Shown here: positions 1 through 9,359 of the stretch, one piece after another
How positions within the stretch are numbered: position 1 is the first letter of the stretch
Layout of the letters: the number at the start of each line of letters is the position of its first letter
NCBI RefSeq assembly: GCF_002157895.1
Contig: NZ_CP021377.1
Span: 744,001-808,000 of the forward strand
Length of the DNA: 64,000 nucleotides
Reading direction: 5' to 3'
Origin: Oceanisphaera profunda
GTDB lineage: Bacteria; Pseudomonadota; Gammaproteobacteria; Enterobacterales; Aeromonadaceae
Translations under genes and position numbers: made by a program
The notes under the pieces: generated by a model
Seen by the model: only the letters and a program-made list of their open reading frames with translations
What the model was told of the DNA's origin: nothing
Databases searched by the model: none

Positions 1-256
1 CCAGCAGCAAAATGACAGGTCCACCACCGTGCAACACCACCATTTGAGCGGCAAAAAATGCCTTTACCAAGGCTAGCCGGTTGCTTATTGCAACAAACTC
101 AACCGCAGAGGGTAAGCTTTCTGGCTGAGCGGTGCGCCCACTAATTACTACTTTATGCCCAAGCGCCGTTAGCTCTTGTGCTAACGACATATATCTAAGC
201 TCTGGTCCACGCAGCGCACTTACATAATCGCCTTTATACAACAGCAAAACATTCAT
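1..256 (-). CDS. Glycosyltransferase (GT4-like), N-terminal part, cut by window edge
   Basis: The first 85 residues of a protein that continues beyond the window. It begins MNVLLLYKGDYVSALRG and shows the alternating beta-strand/helix start (MNVLLLYKG, then a Leu/Gly region KVVISGR) typical of the N-terminal Rossmann half of GT-B glycosyltransferases. The ATG lies 30 bp downstream of the stop of the large glycosyltransferase gene, so it belongs to the same minus-strand polysaccharide operon. The acceptor and sugar cannot be read from this fragment, and the family call rests on fold-like pattern and context. Confidence 0.6.
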   Translation of the reverse strand, partial: MNVLLLYKGDYVSALRGPELRYMSLAQELTALGHKVVISGRTAQPESLPSAVEFVAISNRLALVKAFFAAQMVVLHGGGPVILLL

Positions 257-286
257 TAAAAAATCCTAAAACGGCGATAATATCAG

Positions 287-3091
287 TTATGTAAGATCTT
301 GCTGCCTTGGCGGCCATGCCAAACTAAAATCTTCATGTTGAAGAGTTAAATTGGGGCTATAATATGGGTCCTGCATTAGGACGCTACCCCATTTATTTTC
401 CATAAACCTTACTTCTTGCTGAAATCTTTTTATTTTTTCAGGAGTGTCCTCCGCACCACGACTAACTGACTCATGATGATAAAGCTCCGCATAAGGCGTC
501 CATAAATTACGATACCCAAGTTCCTGCACTTTCAAACAAAAATCAATATCATTAAAGGCTACCTTAAGATTAATTTCGTCAAACCCCCTTACCTCTTCAA
601 ATATATCTCGACGAATCAAAAGACAAGCAGCAGTCACCGCAGATAAATTTTGAATACAGGCCAAGCGAGCAAAATATCCAGGGTGTCCGTATGGATAATT
701 TTTGTGTGAATGGTTAGCCACCCCACCAACTCCTAATATTACACCACCATGCTGTAAAGTCCCGTCTGTGTAATAAAGCTTTGCTCCAACACAACCAATT
801 TCAGGCCTTACAACATGGCTTATCATGTTATTTAGCCAATCGGGACTAATTACCTCAATATCATTATTAACTAATCCAATGATACTTCCTTTGGCATGTT
901 CTACACCAAAGTTATTTATTGCAGAATAGTTAAAAGGATGGTTATATTGCAAAACTCTTACATATGAATATTCATCTTGTATAGTCTCAAAAAATTTAAT
1001 TGTATCTTCTTCAACACTACCATTATCAAGAATTAATATTTCGAAATTTCTATACAAGCTTTTATCTAAAATACTGCGAACACAAGTCTCAATCAAATGC
1101 AAATGATCACGTGTAGGGATAAGCAAGCTAACTAATGGCTCGGCTTCAGAGATTTCATAGCTAACATGATAAGTATTAGGTACTGCAGCTTGACTTACAG
1201 TTACTTTTTTATTTTGGCTTTCAAAATAATCACGTAATGATTTTATACCTGCTTCTGTAGTATAATTTTTTTCACCGGAGCTTAGTGCGGTTGACCCTTC
1301 AACCATACGCCAATGATAAAGCACATGTGGAATATGAATGATTTGCTCATCTTTTAAATAGGGTAAACATCGTAATAATAAATCTTGATCTTGGCTTCCT
1401 TCGACTCCAACACGAAAGCCACCGATTTTATCAAGAATACTTTTTTTATAAACACCTAAATGAGATACATAATTTTGCGAAAAGAATAAATCAGGGTTCC
1501 AGTCACTCTTAAAATGAGGTGAAAATCTATTTCCATGCTCATCAATCTTATCTTCGTCAGAGTAAATTACACCTACTCCTGGATGGTTAAGTATTGTCTG
1601 AGCTACATGATAAAGCGCATGCTCTGGCAACATATCATCGTGGTCCATCAGCGCAACCCAATCAGCGGTTACCAATTCAAGCGCACTGTTTGATGCCGCA
1701 GATATGTGACCATTTTTTTCACGAAATAAAATTTTTATTCGATCATCATTACGAGATAAATTTTCGAGTAGAGGCCGAATAGCAGGATCAGTTGAAGCAT
1801 CATCAGCAATACACAGATCCCAATGAGGGTAAAGTTGCTTTCTTATCGACTCTATCGCTTCTGTTAACAATTGTGGCTTAACATTATAAGTTGGCATAAT
1901 GACAGATATCAAAGGCGGATTTTGCATCTGATTTATAGCTGCTCGTATTTTATTGCGTTTATTATTATCTATCGTATCGTAACAACGCACCCACTTTGCA
2001 TAGTCATTACGTTCAAAAGTTCCAGAGCTCATCCGAAGTGAAAATAAATGAGCGTTTCGTATCAATCCTTTTACACCATCACGTTTATATAAATTTTTTG
2101 ACTTTCGAGCAATTGCAATTACACCACCCTCTGACTGCACAAAGTGGTAGATCGACTTAATAATATTACGAAGTTTATTAATCTGTTTTTTTAAAAAAAA
2201 CTTAGTAAATCGTAATGGAGCTGTTATACGCCAACTAATAGACTCACGGAACATTTTATCGAGTGTACGTAGGCTCTCTATTTCTATTTCCTGCTCAATA
2301 ATTTTTTTCTCAAACAGCTGCATATTATTACTAATTTCACGCACTTGATCCTTCTCATCTTGCTCACTAAATAATTTATCATTCAATAATTTAGCTTCAG
2401 CAGAAGTTTCAACGGGGGTAACTATGCATACATATTGAAAATCAAGTGAGTTACTATTATTTATAAATGATTGTAAGATACTGATAATTTCATTATCTAT
2501 TCCTACATCAAACATTTCCTCAAAATTTTCAGGAGACAATATCGTAGATTTAATATCAGTGACTTTATAAGCACTATTAGTAAAAAGTTCAATCAACGTC
2601 TTCTTAGTAAAAAAGCGAAGATGGGTACGATCCATTATTCCAAGATCTGTATAGTCCCAACGCCCCTCAAGTAGCATTGCTCGTACGCAAAGATGCGCGA
2701 CATTAGGAACAGAGGCAATAATGACTCCAGTAGGAGTCAAGTGATTACGAGTTAAGTCTAATATACTTCCGGGATCAGTTAGATGCTCGAGTACATCTCC
2801 ATAAATAACAACATCAAACTTTAAGCTTGGAAAGGCTATAAAGAAGTCCTCAACAAAGCCTTCAAATATATTATCTAACACTTCTGCAGCAGCTTGTGCT
2901 GCTTTATGGTTTGGTTCAACACCAAAAACATGATGACCGGCCTCTTTTAATGCAGCACCAAGATAACCAGAAGAGCAACCTACTTCTAAAATTCGTAAAG
3001 AGTTACCAGCTGATGCTTTACTTACCAAATTATAGGCTAGTGTATGAGAATTGTTTTTATTTGTAAGATCTATTTTTGTCAAATATTTCAT
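287..3091 (-). CDS. Fused SAM methyltransferase - tandem family 2 glycosyltransferase
   Basis: A 934-residue multidomain protein. Residues about 30-190 are a class I SAM-dependent methyltransferase: motif I LEVGCSSGYLG at residue 35 and a GDVLEHLTDP acidic-turn motif. Residues about 240-300 are charged and probably coiled coil. Two GT2 (GT-A) domains follow: the first starts near residue 391 (SVIMPTYN, later LMDHDDMLP and a YSDEDK stretch), the second near 648 (SLLIPTRDH, LVNNDIEV near 741, QHGGVILG). This layout is common in O-antigen loci exported by Wzm/Wzt, where methylation may cap the chain end; that role is inferred. It lies 53 bp downstream of wzt. The DNA is AT-rich compared with the rfb genes upstream, as is usual for exchanged O-antigen genes. 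Confidence 0.85.
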   Translation of the reverse strand: MKYLTKIDLTNKNNSHTLAYNLVSKASAGNSLRILEVGCSSGYLGAALKEAGHHVFGVEPNHKAAQAAAEVLDNIFEGFVEDFFIAFPSLKFDVVIYGDVLEHLTDPGSILDLTRNHLTPTGVIIASVPNVAHLCVRAMLLEGRWDYTDLGIMDRTHLRFFTKKTLIELFTNSAYKVTDIKSTILSPENFEEMFDVGIDNEIISILQSFINNSNSLDFQYVCIVTPVETSAEAKLLNDKLFSEQDEKDQVREISNNMQLFEKKIIEQEIEIESLRTLDKMFRESISWRITAPLRFTKFFLKKQINKLRNIIKSIYHFVQSEGGVIAIARKSKNLYKRDGVKGLIRNAHLFSLRMSSGTFERNDYAKWVRCYDTIDNNKRNKIRAAINQMQNPPLISVIMPTYNVKPQLLTEAIESIRKQLYPHWDLCIADDASTDPAIRPLLENLSRNDDRIKILFREKNGHISAASNSALELVTADWVALMDHDDMLPEHALYHVAQTILNHPGVGVIYSDEDKIDEHGNRFSPHFKSDWNPDLFFSQNYVSHLGVYKKSILDKIGGFRVGVEGSQDQDLLLRCLPYLKDEQIIHIPHVLYHWRMVEGSTALSSGEKNYTTEAGIKSLRDYFESQNKKVTVSQAAVPNTYHVSYEISEAEPLVSLLIPTRDHLHLIETCVRSILDKSLYRNFEILILDNGSVEEDTIKFFETIQDEYSYVRVLQYNHPFNYSAINNFGVEHAKGSIIGLVNNDIEVISPDWLNNMISHVVRPEIGCVGAKLYYTDGTLQHGGVILGVGGVANHSHKNYPYGHPGYFARLACIQNLSAVTAACLLIRRDIFEEVRGFDEINLKVAFNDIDFCLKVQELGYRNLWTPYAELYHHESVSRGAEDTPEKIKRFQQEVRFMENKWGSVLMQDPYYSPNLTLQHEDFSLAWPPRQQDLT

Positions 3092-3144
3092 TTAATTTAT
3101 CCGAGGTAACGAGACCGCTCTATATTTTCTATAATAAGAGAACT

Positions 3145-4473
3145 TTAGATAACAGAAAGTTTCATGCTCTCAAACTTTATACCAACTAATCCCCAGCGAA
3201 CTTTACTTGAGGATACCGTAATAACGGCCGCATCATGCAACCAATGATGCTGCACATGTTCATAAAGGTTTCCATTGGCAACCGAAGCTGTAAGAACATA
3301 CTGCCCATTGGGCAACATAGGCAACTGAAAGCAAAAACTACCCTCAAACTCTTCCCCTGGCTCAACAATTTTTTTATTGTAAGTTGTAAATGGTAAAGTG
3401 TTTTCACCAAACAAATCTTGTCCAAGGCGATCTTTTACAATAAAACCTATAATTGGAGCGTCAAGAGATGAGTAGGCTCGGGCACGAATTTTTAACCGTA
3501 CTGATTCTCCACCTTCAAATATATCGCCGTCATCATTATCGACTTTATTCATTCGTACATCAATAATTTCTGCCGATCCTGATTTCCAACCGTTTGCATC
3601 ATTAAGATTATTTTTAAAATTTATCTTGGTATCATAATCAACAATTTCATGATGGCTTTCATCTTTATTATCAGTTAATAATTCTTTTTCTTTTCCAGAC
3701 TTATTAATAGCGGAAAGAGTAACTTGTTCACCATAAACCTCTTGTAAGCTACTTTTAAGATAAGCCTCAGATATTTCTTTTGAAGTTCCGAAACCTTGGA
3801 CCTGACCATTTTCTAGCCATAGCGCTTTTTCACACAAGCTCTGTACTGCTGCAGTATCATGGCTGACAAAGAGTAGAGTGCCATGCTTTTGAAAAGCACG
3901 TATAAATCGCATACATTTTTGTGTAAATACAGCATCACCTACGGCTAATGCTTCATCCACTACTAATATATCTGCATCCACATGAGCGATTACAGCAAAC
4001 GCCAAACGCACATACATTCCACTTGAATAGGTTTTTACTGGTTGCTCAATGTGCTCTCCAATATCGGCAAATGCAGAAATAGAGGAAAACCGCTGGTCAA
4101 CTGTTTCTTTTGTTAAACCATATAATGCAGCGGCCATATATATATTTTCTCGGCCAGTAAATTCAGGGTTAAATCCAGCACCTAATTCAAGTAACGCAGC
4201 GACTCGACCATTAACTTTTATGGTGCCATTGGTCGGGTTCAGTGTAGAGCAAATCATTTGTAGTAATGTTGATTTCCCTGAACCATTTTTTCCTATTATT
4301 GCTAGTGTTTCACCTTTGTGAACTTTAAAGCCAACTTCTTTTAATGCCCAAAATTCTCGAAAGTATTTTTTATTTTTTCCTAAGAGCATTTGTTTTAAAC
4401 GATCGCGTGGCCGATCATATATCTGATAACACTTACTCAGATTTTCTACTTGAATAGCAATATCAGAGGACAT
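3145..4473 (-). CDS. wzt: ABC transporter ATP-binding protein Wzt with C-terminal glycan-binding domain
   Basis: ATPase subunit of a two-component O-polysaccharide exporter at the inner membrane. The 442 residues show Walker A GKNGSGKST at about 61, signature YSSGMYVRLAFA near 150, and Walker B ILVVDEALAVGD followed by an H-loop VSHD. The last ~170 residues form a beta-rich extension as in Wzt proteins, whose C-terminal domain recognises the finished glycan end. The ATG at 4473 overlaps the wzm stop by 11 bp, indicating translational coupling. Together with wzm this shows an ABC-transporter export branch in addition to the Wzx/Wzy genes further along. Confidence 0.93.
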   Translation of the reverse strand: MSSDIAIQVENLSKCYQIYDRPRDRLKQMLLGKNKKYFREFWALKEVGFKVHKGETLAIIGKNGSGKSTLLQMICSTLNPTNGTIKVNGRVAALLELGAGFNPEFTGRENIYMAAALYGLTKETVDQRFSSISAFADIGEHIEQPVKTYSSGMYVRLAFAVIAHVDADILVVDEALAVGDAVFTQKCMRFIRAFQKHGTLLFVSHDTAAVQSLCEKALWLENGQVQGFGTSKEISEAYLKSSLQEVYGEQVTLSAINKSGKEKELLTDNKDESHHEIVDYDTKINFKNNLNDANGWKSGSAEIIDVRMNKVDNDDGDIFEGGESVRLKIRARAYSSLDAPIIGFIVKDRLGQDLFGENTLPFTTYNKKIVEPGEEFEGSFCFQLPMLPNGQYVLTASVANGNLYEHVQHHWLHDAAVITVSSSKVRWGLVGIKFESMKLSVI

Positions 4474-5281
4474 CAGCAAATCCCTTCCTTGTCTTCTGGA
4501 ACCAAGCGAATCCCAACCAGGCTAATATAGTTGAAACTAGTGTATATGCACCCAGAATATAAAAATTAGGCATTACCCCCCAAAAAAGTACATCCCTAGC
4601 TTGCTCAATCACTACTGTAAGGGGATTTAAATATATAAAAGTACGATATGCTTCCGGTAGTGCTTCAGCAGGATAAAATATAGGCGAGAGAAACATTAAC
4701 ATAGTCGTAGCAATACCAATAAATTGTGATACATCACGCAGATATACCCCAAGTGAAGCCAATGCCCACGAAATACCCATAACAAGTAACATTAACGGCA
4801 GTAGAATAAATGGTAATAGAAAAACAGTTAGATGAGGAATTCCAAATAACACAACATATGCTATTAACCATACAAAAAGGCTAATAATAAAATGAAACGC
4901 AGCAGCTCCCAATGACACCCAAGGCAAAATATCAAGAGGAAACACTACTTTTTTAACATAATTGGCATTAGTCAGTATAAGACTAGGGGCACGATTTATG
5001 CACTCAGAAAAAAAACTAAACATCATCATGCCAGCAAATAAAACTAGCGCAAACTCTGTTTTAGAGCCTGCGCCCCCGGACCAACGAGCTTGAAATACAA
5101 CACTAAACACAAATGTATATACTGCCAGCATTAATAAAGGATTAAAGAAAGACCAAAACACACCAAGAAACGAACCTCGGTAACGTCCTACTACCTCTCG
5201 TTTAACAAGAGCATTAATAAGACTGCGATTTTTCCAAAAACTAGTAACCATTGCTCTAGGAGAAGTAGAAAAATCCTGCAT
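4463..5281 (-). CDS. wzm: Polysaccharide ABC transporter permease Wzm
   Basis: Inner-membrane permease of the ABC-2 type, 272 residues. Six hydrophobic segments can be followed, and the N-terminus carries the family pattern LVKREVVGRYRGSFLG before FWSFFNPLLMLAVYTFVF. It pairs with Wzt to move undecaprenyl-linked polymer across the membrane. The start codon overlaps the stop of rfbC (TAATG), so rfbBDAC, wzm and wzt form one tightly coupled minus-strand unit. Confidence 0.92.
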   Translation of the reverse strand: MQDFSTSPRAMVTSFWKNRSLINALVKREVVGRYRGSFLGVFWSFFNPLLMLAVYTFVFSVVFQARWSGGAGSKTEFALVLFAGMMMFSFFSECINRAPSLILTNANYVKKVVFPLDILPWVSLGAAAFHFIISLFVWLIAYVVLFGIPHLTVFLLPFILLPLMLLVMGISWALASLGVYLRDVSQFIGIATTMLMFLSPIFYPAEALPEAYRTFIYLNPLTVVIEQARDVLFWGVMPNFYILGAYTLVSTILAWLGFAWFQKTRKGFADVL

Positions 5282-5829
5282 TAATCAAAAACCTCTGCAT
5301 TAGAAAACAACGAAGCAACACTATCTTTTCCTGAAAGAGCTGGCTCAATATCCATCGGCCATTCGATATTGATATCTGAATCATTCCAAATAATGGCTCT
5401 TTCACTTTCAGGTGTATAGTAATTGGTCGTTTTATATAAAAACTCGGCACTGTCGCTCAAGGTTACAAAGCCGTGCGCGAAGCCTTCAGGAACCCACAAC
5501 TGTCGTTTATTTTCTGCCGACAAATTAACCCCGACCCACTGGCCAAAGGTAGGTGAGCTTTTACGAATATCAACGGCAACGTCGAACACTTCACCTTGCA
5601 CCACTCGCACTAATTTACCTTGTGCGTAAGGTGCCAGTTGATAATGTAAGCCGCGTAAGACGCCTTTGCTTGAGCGTGAATGATTATCTTGTACAAAACT
5701 CACGTCATAACCAACAGCTTGCTCAAATTGCTGTTGGTTAAAGCTCTCATAAAAGAAGCCGCGATCATCACCAAACACTTTAGGTTCAATGATCAATACA
5801 TCAGGAATAGCCGTTTTTATAATGTTCAT
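5281..5829 (-). CDS. rfbC: dTDP-4-dehydrorhamnose 3,5-epimerase, copy 1
   Basis: Third step of dTDP-L-rhamnose synthesis, 182 residues of normal length. The cupin motifs are intact: [34 protein letters not shown] (catalytic His in LRGLHYQ) and [11 protein letters not shown]. It overlaps rfbA by 4 bp (ATGA). It is nearly identical to copy 2 at 32519-33067 up to about residue 140; the last ~45 residues then differ strongly (here [18 protein letters not shown]). The identical part therefore reflects recent duplication or gene conversion with a boundary inside the gene. Confidence 0.96.
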   Translation of the reverse strand: MNIIKTAIPDVLIIEPKVFGDDRGFFYESFNQQQFEQAVGYDVSFVQDNHSRSSKGVLRGLHYQLAPYAQGKLVRVVQGEVFDVAVDIRKSSPTFGQWVGVNLSAENKRQLWVPEGFAHGFVTLSDSAEFLYKTTNYYTPESERAIIWNDSDINIEWPMDIEPALSGKDSVASLFSNAEVFD

Positions 5830-6713
5830 GCGTGATACCCCGGCTTGATAAGGTTCAATAAATATTGACCATAGGCGTTTTTAGCCAAAGGTTTGGCCAG
5901 CTCTTTCACTTGCTCGGCATTAATAAAACCTTTGCGGTAGGCAATTTCTTCTGGGCAGGCCACTTTTAAGCCCTGGCGCTGCTCTATGGTTTGAATAAAA
6001 GTGCCCGCTTCCATTAAGCTGTCGTGGGTGCCCGTGTCTAACCAAGCATAGCCACGGCCCATGGTGGTCACCGCCAACTGGTTACGCTCAAGATATACCT
6101 TGTTAACATCGGTAATTTCTAGCTCACCACGATGAGAAGGTTTAATGTTTTTGGCAATCTCGACCACTTGGTTGTCATAAAAATACAATCCTGTAACTGC
6201 ATAATTACTCTTAGGCTGAGCGGGTTTTTCTTCTAGGCTAAGGGCTTGCCCCTGCTCGTTGAAATCCACCACCCCATAGCGTTCAGGATCTTGCACGTGA
6301 TAAGCAAACACGGTGGCACCACTCTTTTCGCTACTTGCCTGCTCTAATTGTTGCTGCAGGTTATGGCCAAAAAATATATTGTCGCCTAATACTAGTGCAC
6401 AGTTATCATCACCAATAAAGTCTTCACCAATAATAAAGGCTTGCGCTAGGCCGTCTGGGCTTGGCTGAACCGCATATTGCAGATTAAGGCCCCATTGGCT
6501 GCCATCACCCAGCAGTTGCTCGAAGCGCGGCGTATCTTGTGGCGTGCTGATAATTAAAATATCTTTAATACCTGCCAACATCAGCGTACTGAGCGGGTAA
6601 TAAATCATCGGCTTATCATACACCGGCAGTAACTGCTTGCTCACCGTCATGGTCACCGGATAAAGCCGAGTGCCCGAACCACCAGCCAGAATAATTCCTT
6701 TACGAGTACTCAT
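5826..6713 (-). CDS. rfbA: Glucose-1-phosphate thymidylyltransferase, copy 1
   Basis: First step of the dTDP-rhamnose pathway: Glc-1-P plus dTTP gives dTDP-glucose. With the ATG at 6713 the protein has 295 residues, the family length; the in-frame TTG 15 bp upstream is not needed. The nucleotide-binding signature [16 protein letters not shown] is at the N-terminus, with [10 protein letters not shown] and [20 protein letters not shown] further on. The protein is identical to copy 2 (33064-33951), and the DNA also looks identical, which points to very recent duplication or conversion. Confidence 0.97.
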   Translation of the reverse strand: MSTRKGIILAGGSGTRLYPVTMTVSKQLLPVYDKPMIYYPLSTLMLAGIKDILIISTPQDTPRFEQLLGDGSQWGLNLQYAVQPSPDGLAQAFIIGEDFIGDDNCALVLGDNIFFGHNLQQQLEQASSEKSGATVFAYHVQDPERYGVVDFNEQGQALSLEEKPAQPKSNYAVTGLYFYDNQVVEIAKNIKPSHRGELEITDVNKVYLERNQLAVTTMGRGYAWLDTGTHDSLMEAGTFIQTIEQRQGLKVACPEEIAYRKGFINAEQVKELAKPLAKNAYGQYLLNLIKPGYHA

Positions 6714-6724
6714 TTGTTGTTGCT

Positions 6725-7640
6725 TCAAGAGTGTAGCTCCAAAATTTCAGTTAACATGCGGGTCACCCCTTGCTGCCAAGGCGGTAAATCCAGATTAAAA
6801 GCGACACTAAATTTGCTAGTGTTTAGGCGAGAATTAAGCGGTCGCGGGGCGGGTGTAACATAATCGGCACTGGCAATCGCATTAAGCGTGGTTAAGGTCA
6901 GCGTTTCACCTTGTTGGCGTGCCTGCGCAAATACCAAGGCCGCATAGTCATGCCAGCTGGTTTCGCCACTGGCAGATAAGTGATAAATGCCCGCCAAATC
7001 GCTTGTTGCCCCTGCTGGCTGCATTAGCATACGAATCGCGTGCGCGGTGCAATCGGCAATCGGCAATCAGTTCAGCACTGGTAGGTGCGCCAATTTGATC
7101 CTTGATCACCCCCAACTCACTGCGCTCTTTAGCTAGCCGTAACATGGTTTTCGCAAAGTTAGCGCCACGAGCGGCATACACCCAGCTAGTACGTAAAATT
7201 AAATAGCGAGAGCAATGGGTTTGAATGGCCTGCTCACCGGCCAACTTAGTTTTGCCATACACATTAAGCGGTGCGGGAATATCTTCTTCTTTCCAGGGCC
7301 GATTACCGCTGCCATTAAACACATAATCGGTTGAATAATGAATCAACCAAGCCCCTAACGCTTCAGCCTCTTTTGCCAGCACAGCCAGCGCATCCGTATT
7401 AATACATTGTGCCAGCTCGACGTCCGACTCTGCTTTATCTACCGCCGTATAGGCCGCTGCATTCACAATAATATCAGGTTTTAACTCTCGTATGGTGCGC
7501 GACAATTCATCAAGCTGACTCACATCACCACAATAGTCTGTTGAATGGCGATCCAACGCCGTCACTGTACCTAACGGCGCCAAGGCACGTTGTAGCTCCC
7601 ACCCTACCTGACCATTTTTACCCAATAATAATATATGCAT
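6725..7640 (-). pseudogene. rfbD: dTDP-4-dehydrorhamnose reductase, copy 1, frameshifted by a 7-bp duplication
   Basis: Last step of dTDP-L-rhamnose synthesis. The N-terminal part ([17 protein letters not shown], catalytic [19 protein letters not shown]) and the C-terminal part (residues after AELIADC) are in different frames. Against the intact copy at 33963-34871 the only length difference is one extra 7-bp unit: caatcgg occurs twice before caatcag at about 7049-7070, but once in copy 2. The 916 bp equal the 909 bp of copy 2 plus 7. The substrate-binding C-terminal half is lost unless slippage restores the frame. The ATG at 7640 overlaps the rfbB stop. Copy 2 can presumably supply the enzyme. 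Confidence 0.93.
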
Positions 7641-8770
7641 TATTCGGCTCCGTACTGTTGGCTGATCCAAGTTTGATAAGAACCACTTTGTACGTTTGCA
7701 ACCCAGTCTTGATTATCTAAATACCATTGCACCGTGCTACGGATGCCGGACTCGAAAGTTTCTTGGGGCGTCCAACCAAGCTCGCGTTCTATTTTGCTAG
7801 CATTAATGGCGTAGCGACGGTCATGGCCTGGGCGATCACTGACATGAGTTATGAGCTCTTTATAATGTTGAATGTTGAATTTTGAATGTTGAATGGGATA
7901 CAGGTCGTCTAGGATTTGGCAGATGGTTTGTACTACTTCTAGATTGGTTTTTTCGTTATGGCCGCCGATATTGTAGGTCTCGCCTATTTTGCCTTCGGTG
8001 ACTACTTTATAGAGTGCGCGGGCGTGATCTTCTACATGCAGCCAATCACGAATTTGATCGCCCTTGCCGTAGATAGGCAATGGCTTACCTTCTAGCGCAT
8101 TGAGGATCACCAGCGGGATCAGTTTTTCCGGAAAATGATACGGCCCGTAGTTATTAGAGCAGTTGGTGATCAGCGTCGGGAAGCCATAAGTGCGCAGCCA
8201 AGCGCGAACTAAATGATCGGAGCTAGCCTTGCTCGCAGAGTACGGCGAGCTGGGAGCATAAGAGGTGGTTTCGGTGAATAAAGGTAAGCCTTGTGTATTT
8301 AATTCATCATTCAACATTAAACATTCAACATTGCCGTCCGCCGGGTGCGGAAGGTCGCCATAAACTTCATCGGTGCTAATGTGATGAAAACGAAAGCTGG
8401 CTTTTTTAGCGTCAGCTAACTCGTTCCAGTAAGCGCGAGCGGCTTCCAGAAGATTATAAGTACCCACTATATTAGTTTGAATAAACTCAGCGGGGCCAGT
8501 AATCGAGCGGTCTACATGGCTCTCTGCCGCTAAATGCATCACCGCATCGGGCTGATGTTCAGCAAACACCGTATCTAGCCCAGCACGGTCGCAAATATCT
8601 AGCTGCACAAAATGATAACGTTCAGAGTCAGAAATAGACTTAAGCGACTCTAAGTTACCGGCATAGGTCAGTTTATCGAGATTAATAACCACATCTTGAG
8701 TGTTATTGATAATGTGACGTATCACAGCAGAACCGATAAAACCTGCACCACCCGTAATAAGAATCTTCAT
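7640..8770 (-). CDS. rfbB: dTDP-glucose 4,6-dehydratase, copy 1, with two heptad-repeat insertions
   Basis: Second step of dTDP-rhamnose synthesis. NAD-binding [16 protein letters not shown], catalytic region [22 protein letters not shown] and [14 protein letters not shown] are all present. ATG 8770 is preferred over 8776 because the AGGA box then has normal spacing. The protein has 376 residues against about 361 in E. coli. The excess lies in two places whose DNA is 7-bp repeats: after LPHP (peptide [12 protein letters not shown], 8302-8333) and after DDLYP (peptide [10 protein letters not shown], 7864-7898). Both stay in frame. An ops element lies about 45 bp upstream, making this the first gene of an RfaH-type operon. 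Confidence 0.95.
   Translation of the reverse strand: MKILITGGAGFIGSAVIRHIINNTQDVVINLDKLTYAGNLESLKSISDSERYHFVQLDICDRAGLDTVFAEHQPDAVMHLAAESHVDRSITGPAEFIQTNIVGTYNLLEAARAYWNELADAKKASFRFHHISTDEVYGDLPHPADGNVECLMLNDELNTQGLPLFTETTSYAPSSPYSASKASSDHLVRAWLRTYGFPTLITNCSNNYGPYHFPEKLIPLVILNALEGKPLPIYGKGDQIRDWLHVEDHARALYKVVTEGKIGETYNIGGHNEKTNLEVVQTICQILDDLYPIQHSKFNIQHYKELITHVSDRPGHDRRYAINASKIERELGWTPQETFESGIRSTVQWYLDNQDWVANVQSGSYQTWISQQYGAE
7864..7898. repeat. Heptad repeat (AATGTTG type) inside rfbB copy 1
   Basis: Five consecutive 7-bp units (AATGTTG, AATGTTG, AATTTTG, AATGTTG, AATGGGA on the plus strand), read as [10 protein letters not shown] in the rfbB frame. The same insertion sits at 35098-35132 in copy 2, so it predates the duplication. 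Confidence 0.88.
8302..8333. repeat. Heptad repeat (ATTCAAC type) inside rfbB copy 1
   Basis: Units ATTCATC, ATTCAAC, ATTAAAC, ATTCAAC between the LPHP and LPLFTE codons. Copy 2 carries a different heptad block at the same codon position (35522-35604). Confidence 0.85.
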
Positions 8771-8811
8771 TAACATTTGTCCTAGATAAGAAAATGATAT
8801 TTGCTGTAGCG

Positions 8812-8822
8812 ACGCTACCGCC
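8812..8822 (-). promoter_or_regulatory. ops element (RfaH recruitment) upstream of rfbB copy 1
   Basis: The minus strand reads GGCGGTAGCGT, the core of the ops/JUMPstart element that pauses RNA polymerase and loads RfaH in polysaccharide operons. It is followed by CGCTAC, so GTAGCG-A-CGCTAC forms a hairpin. Its place, about 45 bp before the rfbB start in the untranslated leader, is as expected. No confident -35/-10 pair was found upstream. Confidence 0.72.
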
Positions 8823-9094
8823 CGTAGGATTCAATAGGCCACTCCCCCACGGCCGTGCTTAGTGTTCACGCATACTAAAACTACTTGCATACAAAAAGCA
8901 GTTTTTAGTTAAAAGGTGCGTAAGTTTACGGGATTTAGCGGTGGGTTAAAACCCTCACAACAAGGGGGGTATTTTATGCAGTGCTTCGGGCTTGCGCCGA
9001 CATCCCTCCCTTGGCACCAAAAACCAAAGCCTTTTTCGCAACGCAATACACCGAAAAACACGGACGAAGGGCAAAGCAGCTCTTAGCCTGTCAT

Positions 9095-9330
9095 GCAGGT
9101 ACCGGGTCTTCGTCATGCTGATACTGAATCGAGTTCAGCATGACGGCCTCGGTATCTCTCTCTTGTTTCTAAAGACCAACAGCCAGATCCTGATGTTCAT
9201 CAGGGTGACGGTCTAGTGTAGATCCTGATGTTCATCTCGATGACGGCCTAGTGCAGATCCTGATGTGCGTCAGGAAGACGGCCTAGTGCGCAGATCCTGA
9301 TGTGCATCAGGAAGACGGCGTAACATCACA
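9095..9330. repeat. Palindromic ATCCTGA...TCAGGAT repeat cluster
   Basis: The gap 8771-9359 holds the rfbB leader (with the ops and an A/T-rich hairpin near 8876-8912) and then degenerate copies of the palindrome family: a GTACCGGGT-type arm near 9100, CTGAATCGAGTTCAG at 9123-9137, and several CCTGATG-N-CATCAGG hairpins up to 9330, some damaged. No credible gene lies here. Confidence 0.8.
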
Positions 9331-9359
9331 CATCGCCCTTTGTTTAGTCGAGCACGTGG

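Noticed and set aside
7049-7070. Phase-variable contingency locus in rfbD
   Set aside because: Only two full units are present, too few for high-rate slippage; kept only as a reversible mutation.
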